9,859 nucleotides of DNA from Solirubrobacterales bacterium (lineage in GTDB: Bacteria > Actinomycetota > Thermoleophilia > Solirubrobacterales > Solirubrobacteraceae): assembly GCA_015655225.1 (NCBI GenBank), contig JAATFK010000297.1:1-9859 (forward strand), given 5' to 3'. The first letter of the stretch is position 1, and each line of letters starts with the position of its first letter. This document shows positions 4,825 to 9,859 of the stretch, piece after piece. The notes beneath the pieces were generated by a model, which worked only from the letters and a program-made list of their open reading frames with translations, searched no databases and was not told the origin of the DNA. A program made the position numbers and the translations under genes.

Positions 4825-7185
4825 TCAGTCGAGGAGGTCGAGGGCCGCGCCGACGAGCGTGTCGGCGTCGATGCCAAAGTGCCGGTAGAGGTCTGAGACG
4901 TCGCCGGACTGGCCGAAGCCGGAGACGCCGAGCGACGTGATCGGCGCGCCGCGGACGGCGGCGAGGAACGCGAGCGTGTGGGGATGCCCGTCGAGCACGC
5001 TGACGATCGGCGCGGTCCGCTCGGGGGGGAACAGCTCGTCGAGGATCCAGTCCTCTCCCTCCTGCAGCCCCTGACGAACCTGGAGCGCGCGGAAGACGAG
5101 GTCGGCCGAGGTGAGGCAGACGACGTCGGTGGGGATCCCGGCCGCCTCCAGCTCGTCGGCGGCGGCGAGCGCCTCGGGAACGACGGCGCCCATCGCCACG
5201 AGCGTGACGGCGGGTGGGCCCACGGCCTCGCGCAACCGGTAGCCGCCCGCGAGCGCCTCCCGCCGGCGCCGTTCGCGCAGGTCGGGGTCCTCGGGAACAC
5301 GAGCGAGCCCCTGGTCGAGCGGACGCGTCGTCAGGCGCAGGTAGGAGGAGCTGCCGCCGGGGCGCCCGAGCTGGCCGAGCGCATGGAGCAGCACCCATTC
5401 GAGGTCCTGCCCGAACGCCGGCTCCCACGCCGTGCAGCCGGGCTGTTCGAGCCCGACGGACGGCGTGATGATCGACTGATGGGCGCCGCCCTCGGCCGCG
5501 AGCGTGACCCCCGAGGGGGTGCCGACGAGGATCGTCTGCGCTCCGGCGTAGATCCCGAACGACCACTGCTCCAGCGCACGATTCACGAACGGGTCGTAGA
5601 GCGTCCCGATCGGCAGCAGCGGCTGTCCGTCGCGCGACCAGGTCACGCCCAGCTCGCCGAGCAGCCCGACGAGGTTGCCCTCCGCGATGCCGAGCTCGAC
5701 GTGCTGCCCGTGCGACGACTCGCGCCAGCGGACGAGCGTGTCGGTGTCGTCGGCGAACCAGTCGATCCGCTCGCCGACGCTCCAGACGCCGACGCGGTTG
5801 ATCCAGCCGCCGAGGTTGGTCGACGACGCGACGTCCGGGCTGACGGTCACGACGGCTCTGGCGACCGCCGGGGCGGCCCGCGCCAGATCGCTGAAGAAGC
5901 GCCCGAACGCCTGCTGGGTCGACGCGTCTCCCGTGTGGGCCCGTTCGAGGTCGGCGGGGATCGCCGGCGGTTCACGGGGCGTGAGCGGCGGGCGGGTCAG
6001 CCGCTCGGCCGCGCTCGCGCACAGGGCGGACTCGGGACTCCCGTCCGGGAAGCGCGCCCACGGATCGTCGGCGTCGGCTCCGAGCGTCGGGGCCAGCTCG
6101 CGCCACTGCTCGGTCGAGAGGAGCGCCGAGTGGTTCGCGGGATGGCCCTGCGTCGGCAGGCGCCACGCCTTGATCGTGTAGGCGAAGAGCACCGACGGCC
6201 GATCCGTCACCGCATCGGCGCGGGCGAGCGCGTCGAGCAGATCGGGCAGGTCGTGGCCGCCGAGGTCGCGAACGACCGCGTGGAGGTCGGCGTCCTCCAC
6301 GTCGGCGACGACCCGGCCGAGCGCGCGGCGGTCGCCCGGCGCGCCCCCGCCCACCAGCCGCTCGCGCACGTCGGCCGCCGGCGTTCGCAGGAGGCGCTGG
6401 TACTCCTCGTTGCCCATCGCGTCGATCCGTCGTTCGAGCGCGTCGCCGCCCGGGCGCGCGAACAGCTCCCGCAGCCGGCGGCCGTACTTGACGGTGATCG
6501 TCTGCCAGCCGGCGGCCTCGAACATCGCGCCGATCCGCCCGGCGGCGATGTCGGGGACGACGCGGTCGAGCGACTGGCGGTTGAGGTCGACGATCCACAG
6601 CAGCTCGCCGAGCCGCGGCACGACCGGGTCGACGAGCGCCTCCCAGATCGCCCCCTCGTCCAGCTCGGCGTCGCCCAGCAGAGCGACCTCGCGGCCGCCG
6701 CGGGGCACGTCGAAGTGGCCGGCGACGTAGCGATGCGCGAGGCCGCTCCAGATCGTCGCGGTCGCGCCGATCCCGACGGAGCCGGTCGAGAAGTCGACCG
6801 GGTAGGGGTCCTTCACCCGGCTCGGATAGCTCTGGAGGCCGCCGAACTGCCGCAGCTGGGTGAGGTAGCGGGCGTCGAGGCGGCCGAGCAGGTACTCGAT
6901 CGCCTGGAGGACGGGCGCGGCGTGCGGCTTGACGGAGACGCGGTCGGGCGCGCGCAGGTGCGCGAAGTAGAGCGCCGTCATGATCGAGGTGAGCGAGGCG
7001 GAGGACGACTGGTGGCCGCCGACCTTCACGCCGGACGGTGTCTCCCGCACGCGATTCGCGTGGTGGACGATGCTCGTCGCGAGCCACAGGACGCGACGCT
7101 CCACGGCCTCGAGCTGTTCGAGGGAGACGGACGAGATGGGCGCCGCGGCAGGGGCAGCGGCGGCGACTTCGGTCGGCGGGCTCAT
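4825..7185 (-). CDS. Homodimeric thiamine-dependent 2-oxo acid dehydrogenase E1 (AceE/MdeB-like)
   Basis: A 786-residue one-chain E1 that decarboxylates a 2-oxo acid on thiamine diphosphate and acylates the E2 lipoyl group. The transketolase-type layout is complete. The N-terminal ThDP domain has GGHQSSSASL (56-65), STGSVGIGATATIWSGL (133-149) and GDAELDEG (171-178), with Asn202 in DLNRQSLD 30 residues on, the same spacing as the Mg2+ site of AceE. The middle domain has GIAEGN with candidate catalytic Glu502 and EGGAHQS near 565-571. The C-terminal domain ends GFGQSGDVSDLYRHFGID. It is shorter than AceE (887) and nearer to MdeB, the 2-oxobutyrate E1 of Pseudomonas, whose regulator is also a divergent Lrp protein. 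The ATG at 7185 precedes the conserved region; a GTG at 7296 would swallow the intergenic region. The substrate is uncertain. Confidence 0.9.
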   Translation of the reverse strand: MSPPTEVAAAAPAAAPISSVSLEQLEAVERRVLWLATSIVHHANRVRETPSGVKVGGHQSSSASLTSIMTALYFAHLRAPDRVSVKPHAAPVLQAIEYLLGRLDARYLTQLRQFGGLQSYPSRVKDPYPVDFSTGSVGIGATATIWSGLAHRYVAGHFDVPRGGREVALLGDAELDEGAIWEALVDPVVPRLGELLWIVDLNRQSLDRVVPDIAAGRIGAMFEAAGWQTITVKYGRRLRELFARPGGDALERRIDAMGNEEYQRLLRTPAADVRERLVGGGAPGDRRALGRVVADVEDADLHAVVRDLGGHDLPDLLDALARADAVTDRPSVLFAYTIKAWRLPTQGHPANHSALLSTEQWRELAPTLGADADDPWARFPDGSPESALCASAAERLTRPPLTPREPPAIPADLERAHTGDASTQQAFGRFFSDLARAAPAVARAVVTVSPDVASSTNLGGWINRVGVWSVGERIDWFADDTDTLVRWRESSHGQHVELGIAEGNLVGLLGELGVTWSRDGQPLLPIGTLYDPFVNRALEQWSFGIYAGAQTILVGTPSGVTLAAEGGAHQSIITPSVGLEQPGCTAWEPAFGQDLEWVLLHALGQLGRPGGSSSYLRLTTRPLDQGLARVPEDPDLRERRRREALAGGYRLREAVGPPAVTLVAMGAVVPEALAAADELEAAGIPTDVVCLTSADLVFRALQVRQGLQEGEDWILDELFPPERTAPIVSVLDGHPHTLAFLAAVRGAPITSLGVSGFGQSGDVSDLYRHFGIDADTLVGAALDLLD

Positions 7186-7298
7186 CGGCCGGACGCTATG
7201 ACGCGGTCCGGCCCGTGCGCCACCCATTCGCGTAGATTTCGACCGTTCACGCAACAGATCGCCGCCAAGACCGCTTTCAACCTCAGGATCGTGCACAC
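7186..7298. promoter_or_regulatory. Divergent promoter region between the E1 and Lrp/AsnC genes
   Basis: This 113-base gap is less GC-rich than the flanking genes and must serve both directions. TTCGCGT at 7227-7233 and ACGCAA at 7249-7254 form an imperfect inverted repeat (15-base spacer), a reasonable site for the neighbouring Lrp/AsnC dimer. AGGAT at 7285-7289, about 9 bases before the regulator's ATG, is its ribosome site. TTGAAA on the minus strand (complement of 7274-7279) resembles a -35, but no matching -10 was found. Confidence 0.45.
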
Positions 7299-7760
7299 AT
7301 GCCCGCTACGTCGCTTCTCGACCAGACCGACCACGAGATCCTCGCGCTCCTGCAGGAGGACGCCCGGCGCACCTTCGCGGACGTCGCGGAGCGCGTCAGC
7401 CTCTCCGCCCCCGCGGTCAAGCGCCGCGTCGACCGGCTCGAGCAGGAGGGCGTGATCGTCGGCTACACGATCGAACTGGACCACGCGAAGCTCGGCCGCC
7501 CGCTCGACGCGTTCGTGGAGCTGCGCTTCGCCGGCACGACCAAGGTCGACGACATCTCGACCGTCGCCGCCGGCCTGCCCGAGGTGCAGGCCGTCTGGAC
7601 GACCGCCGGCGACCCCGACGCCCTGGGGCTGATCCGCGTGCGCGACGTCGCCGACCTCAAGCGCGTCATCGACCTGCTCCGCCGCAGCGGCCGCGTCACC
7701 GGGACGAAGACGCTGATGGTGCTCGGGACCTGGACCCACGGCTCGACGCGAGTCCGCTAG
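7299..7760 (+). CDS. Lrp/AsnC-family transcriptional regulator
   Basis: A 153-residue protein of standard Lrp/AsnC build. The N-terminal HTH is at about 6-55 (LLDQTDHEILALLQEDARRTFADVAERVSLSAPAVKRRVDRLEQEGVI). A RAM/ligand-binding domain follows at about 68-148 (LDAFVELRF, then EVQAVWTTAGDPDALGLIRVRDVADL), which in this family senses amino acids and drives octamer assembly. It diverges from the E1-E2 operon, as MdeR does from mdeAB in Pseudomonas putida, so control of that operon is likely. It is followed after only 16 bases by the dipeptidase gene, suggesting it is the first gene of the rightward operon and might coordinate both. The ligand is unknown; an amino acid, possibly a D- or branched one, is the family expectation. 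Confidence 0.93.
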   Translation: MPATSLLDQTDHEILALLQEDARRTFADVAERVSLSAPAVKRRVDRLEQEGVIVGYTIELDHAKLGRPLDAFVELRFAGTTKVDDISTVAAGLPEVQAVWTTAGDPDALGLIRVRDVADLKRVIDLLRRSGRVTGTKTLMVLGTWTHGSTRVR

Positions 7761-7776
7761 GAGATACAGTCACCCG

Positions 7777-8604
7777 ATGACCCCTGAAGAGACGCTCGAG
7801 TCCGCTGTCGCCTTCTGGCAAGCGCAGCTGCGTGACGCGACACGCTTCATGGATGCCGTGAGCGCACATGCGCTCGAGGAGTCCGGCGAGCCGCTCGTGG
7901 ACCTTGCCGCGGCCGCGGCCACGGCCGGAAGCCCGCTCGTCTGCCTCAGCGACGCGCATCCCACCAGCCGTCCGCGTGACCACCGCCTGCGGGCTGGCAA
8001 CGTCGAGCCGCTCCTCGCGGTTGCCGAACGGCTGCACGAGCAGGGCTTCGTCCTGCTCGTGGAGGACACCTTCCGCTCCGCCGCGACACAGCGGGCGACG
8101 GGAAGCAGCTCAGCAGTCGTCGACGCGTTCGTCAGGATGCTCGCGCGCTCCGACGAACCGATGGCCGACGACGAGATCGCGAACGGGATGATGGCGGTCG
8201 TCGCGGGGACGCTCAAGCGCGCGGGTCACGTCGCCGGGGCGGCGATCGACGTCACCGTCGTCGATGCCGCCGGACGCGAGCTCGACCGCGGCGCGCCGTA
8301 CCTCGACTTCAGCGAGCGCATGCCGATGAGATCCCCGTTCGTCACCCGAGAGCAAGCCGATGCGCGCGCGTTCATCACGACGACGATGGCCGTCCACGAC
8401 TTCACGGCCTACCCGTACGAGTTCTGGCACTACAGCCGGGGCGACGCGCTCGCCGCGGTTGGAGGGACGTCCTCGTCGCCCGCTCGCTACGGACCGGTCG
8501 ACGTGGACGTGACCGGAGCCGTGACCCCGCTCGAGCGGATCGACGCTCTCCTGCACGACCCGGTGGCGCTCGTCGCCGCCGTCCGGTCGCGACTCGCCGG
8601 CTGA
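7777..8604 (+). CDS. VanX/DdpX-type D-Ala-D-Ala dipeptidase (peptidase M15D)
   Basis: A 275-residue zinc dipeptidase of the VanX/DdpX group, which hydrolyses D-Ala-D-Ala. The complete active site can be placed. Zn ligands are His151 and Asp158 (GHVAGAAIDVTV) and His218 (YEFWHYS). The catalytic base is Glu215, and Arg100 in EDTFRS corresponds to VanX Arg71. Spacings (7 from His to Asp, 57 to Glu, 3 to His) match VanX closely. GAPYLDFSERM (172-182) is the family's G-x-x-x-D-x-F-x-E segment. It is longer than VanX (202) or DdpX (193), mainly at the N-terminus. No signal peptide is seen, so it is cytoplasmic. AGGAGA at 7759-7764 overlaps the regulator's stop and is the ribosome site. No VanH/VanA partner is present here. 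Roles may be D-dipeptide catabolism, resistance, or processing for the cluster downstream. Wobble positions look slightly less GC-biased than in neighbours. Confidence 0.87.
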   Translation: MTPEETLESAVAFWQAQLRDATRFMDAVSAHALEESGEPLVDLAAAAATAGSPLVCLSDAHPTSRPRDHRLRAGNVEPLLAVAERLHEQGFVLLVEDTFRSAATQRATGSSSAVVDAFVRMLARSDEPMADDEIANGMMAVVAGTLKRAGHVAGAAIDVTVVDAAGRELDRGAPYLDFSERMPMRSPFVTREQADARAFITTTMAVHDFTAYPYEFWHYSRGDALAAVGGTSSSPARYGPVDVDVTGAVTPLERIDALLHDPVALVAAVRSRLAG

Positions 8605-8609
8605 CGCGT

Positions 8610-8648
8610 CGATCGCAGGATGCTGGGCGCCGCGACGCGCGGCGATCG
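8610..8648. repeat. Inverted repeat in the dipeptidase-GNAT gap
   Basis: CGATCGC at 8610-8616 and GCGATCG at 8642-8648 are perfect 7-base arms with a 25-base GC-rich loop, filling most of the 52-base gap. Each arm contains the self-complementary hexamer CGATCG. It has no T-run, so it is not a standard terminator. It might be an RNA processing or binding site, or chance in GC-rich sequence. Confidence 0.3.
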
Positions 8649-8656
8649 TAGCCCGC

Positions 8657-9517
8657 ATGGCAAGCGTCAGCATCACGCCGATGGAGCCCGACGACGTCGA
8701 CGACGCCGTCTCCGTCTTCGAGACGGGCTGGACGCGCGAGCTGTCGCCGCCGGTGCGCGAGCGGCTCGCCGTCTCCTTGGCGCACCTCGTCCGCGCGACC
8801 CCGGAGGGCAGCCACGTCGCCAGGATCGACGAGCACGTCGTGGGCTTCGCGACCGCGGACGTCGCCGACGGGCTCTGGCTGCTCAGCGCGCTCTTCGTGC
8901 GACCCGAGCACCAGCAGGGCGGCCTCGGCCGCGCCCTGCTCAGCGCGGCCTTCGAGAGCGCTCGCGGCACTGGCCGGCGGCTGATCCTCACCTCCGGCAA
9001 CCCGCGCGCGACGCGCCTCTACGCCAGCTTCGGGTTCACGGTGCACCCGGCGATGGCGGCGACCGGCCGCCCGAACCTCGAGACGCTCGGCGCGGTCGCG
9101 TGCGGACGGGAGGTCGGACCGGACGACGTCGGCGAGCTGGACGCGATCGACGCGCGCGTTCGCGGAGCGGTCCGCTCCCACCACATCGCTCTGCTGTTGA
9201 GCCAGGGCGCGCGCGGCCTGATCGCGCACGACGGGCCTCAGGCCGGCTACGTGCTGCTCCGCGACGGCGCGCCTCCGGTCGACGGGGTCCCGCTGCTGCT
9301 GGTCGCCAGCGACGACGCGCTGGCGGCCGCGTTGCTGCGCCAGGCGCTCGCGCTGGCGGAGCGTCCGGTGACGATCGATCCGCTCACCGCCAACCGCCAG
9401 TGGGCCTATCGCGTCGCGGTGGACGCGGGCCTCCGGCTGATGCCGGCCGGCGCGGTCTGCGAGCAGGGCATCGGCCAGCCGGCATCCGGCTGGATCACCT
9501 CACCACTGTTCGGATGA
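8657..9517 (+). CDS. Two-domain GNAT N-acetyltransferase
   Basis: A 286-residue protein. The first domain (about 4-135) is an ordinary GNAT fold with the acetyl-CoA pyrophosphate loop VRPEHQQGGLGRALL at 81-95 and the closing NPRATRLYASFGF at 115-127. The second half (about 150-286) looks like a degenerate GNAT repeat without a Q/R-x-x-G-x-G loop. NRQWAYRVAVDAGLRLMP resembles the tail of YitH-type double-GNAT proteins. It transfers an acetyl group from acetyl-CoA to an unknown amine; amino acids or small peptides would suit the setting. No ribosome site precedes the ATG at 8657. A second ATG at 8681 has none either, so the message may be leaderless or read by coupling. It lies 52 bases after the dipeptidase and 15 before the adenylation gene. 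Confidence 0.85.
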   Translation: MASVSITPMEPDDVDDAVSVFETGWTRELSPPVRERLAVSLAHLVRATPEGSHVARIDEHVVGFATADVADGLWLLSALFVRPEHQQGGLGRALLSAAFESARGTGRRLILTSGNPRATRLYASFGFTVHPAMAATGRPNLETLGAVACGREVGPDDVGELDAIDARVRGAVRSHHIALLLSQGARGLIAHDGPQAGYVLLRDGAPPVDGVPLLLVASDDALAAALLRQALALAERPVTIDPLTANRQWAYRVAVDAGLRLMPAGAVCEQGIGQPASGWITSPLFG

Positions 9518-9519
9518 TC

Positions 9520-9524
9520 GGAGA
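9520..9524 (+). promoter_or_regulatory. Ribosome binding site of the adenylation-domain gene
   Basis: GGAGA ends 8 bases before the ATG at 9533, an optimal spacing. It supports this ATG as the true start, although the gene's end is outside the window. Confidence 0.7.
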
Positions 9525-9532
9525 CCACGCAG

Positions 9533-9859
9533 ATGTCGACCCCATCCCCGCTGTCCTCCGCGACGTCGCTCGTGACGCTGGTCCGTCACGCCGCGGCGCG
9601 GTGGCCCGACGACGTCGCCGTCCTGAGCGACGCTCCGGTCTCCTTCGGCGAGCTGGACCGGCGCTCCGACGCCGTGGCGGCCGGCCTGCACGCGACGGGC
9701 GTCCGGCCGGGCGATCCGGTCGGACTCTCGGTGAGCCGCGGCTGGCCGGCGATCCTCGGCGCGGTCGGCATCCTCAAGGCGGGAGGCACCTACGTCCCGC
9801 TCGACGCCAGCTATCCGGAGGAACGGCTTGCGTTCATGTGTCGCGACGCCGGCCTCCGC
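9533..9859 (+). CDS. Amino-acid adenylation (NRPS-type AMP-binding) protein, N-terminal part
   Basis: The frame stays open from the ATG at 9533 to the window edge, giving 109 residues of a longer protein. VSFGELDRRSDAVAAGL (36-52) matches adenylation core A1. ILKAGGTYVPLDASYPEERL (80-99) matches core A2 of non-ribosomal peptide synthetases, which activate an amino acid as its AMP ester. The catalytic P-loop and specificity residues lie beyond the window. The adenylation domain begins at once, with no condensation domain before it, so this is either an initiation module or a stand-alone adenylating enzyme. It is 15 bases after the GNAT stop and surely in the same operon. A DltA-like D-alanine activating enzyme is an alternative that the visible part cannot exclude. 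Confidence 0.9.
   Translation, partial: MSTPSPLSSATSLVTLVRHAAARWPDDVAVLSDAPVSFGELDRRSDAVAAGLHATGVRPGDPVGLSVSRGWPAILGAVGILKAGGTYVPLDASYPEERLAFMCRDAGLR

Noticed and set aside
7186..7296. GTG at 7296 as the E1 start
   Set aside because: It would add 37 unconserved residues and consume the whole divergent promoter region. The ATG at 7185 comes just before the conserved N-terminus.
4978..7455. Plus-strand open frame of about 825 codons opposite the E1 gene
   Set aside because: The antisense of a GC-rich gene stays open by codon bias. The minus-strand frame has the full E1 motif set; this one has no recognisable domain and runs through the intergenic region into asnC.
8605..8656. Intrinsic terminator between dipeptidase and GNAT genes
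   Set aside because: The 7-base arms enclose a 25-base loop and no T-run follows, so termination is unlikely.

Overview
This 9.86-kb window is very GC-rich, with strong G/C bias at third codon positions, and its genes are packed tail-to-tail or overlapping. It carries TetR, HxlR and Lrp/AsnC regulators and non-ATG starts. This points to a high-GC actinobacterium. The style resembles Thermoleophilia/Solirubrobacterales, but that placement is an impression, not a demonstration. I see no RNA genes, insertion sequences, CRISPR arrays or clear intrinsic terminators, and no gene-free stretch longer than about 115 bases.

Left part (1-2259), metal homeostasis. On the minus strand, a TetR regulator (441-1052) is followed by an ArsR/SmtB regulator (34-387). 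The ArsR protein carries the complete alpha-5 metal-site pattern (Asp90, His92, His103, His106). Its stop overlaps by 4 bases (ATGA) the start of a further gene that leaves the window. The twelve visible residues of that gene, MSHTHAAHPHAH, are what a cation-diffusion-facilitator (CDF) metal exporter usually begins with. Divergent from the TetR gene is a NiCoT-type nickel/cobalt importer (1105-2259). Import and export genes therefore sit side by side, each with its own regulator and its own candidate palindromic operator.

Middle part (2256-7298). An HxlR regulator with a C-terminal Cys/His cluster is divergent from a classical SDR oxidoreductase. A two-gene 2-oxo acid dehydrogenase operon follows on the minus strand: a homodimeric AceE/MdeB-type E1 (4825-7185) and a lipoyl E2 acyltransferase (3576-4817), with no E3 in the window. 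Both convergent gene pairs (NiCoT/HxlR and SDR/E2) share their stop codons in an identical 4-base CTAG overlap.

Right part (7299-9859). An Lrp/AsnC regulator diverges from the E1 gene. It is followed closely on the plus strand by a VanX/DdpX-type D-Ala-D-Ala dipeptidase with all catalytic residues, a two-domain GNAT acetyltransferase, and the first 109 residues of an amino-acid adenylation (NRPS-type) domain that runs off the window. This looks like the start of an amino-acid- or peptide-handling gene cluster. The regulator could control both the E1-E2 operon and this cluster. The combination of dipeptidase, acetyltransferase and adenylation domain is the most unusual feature here.
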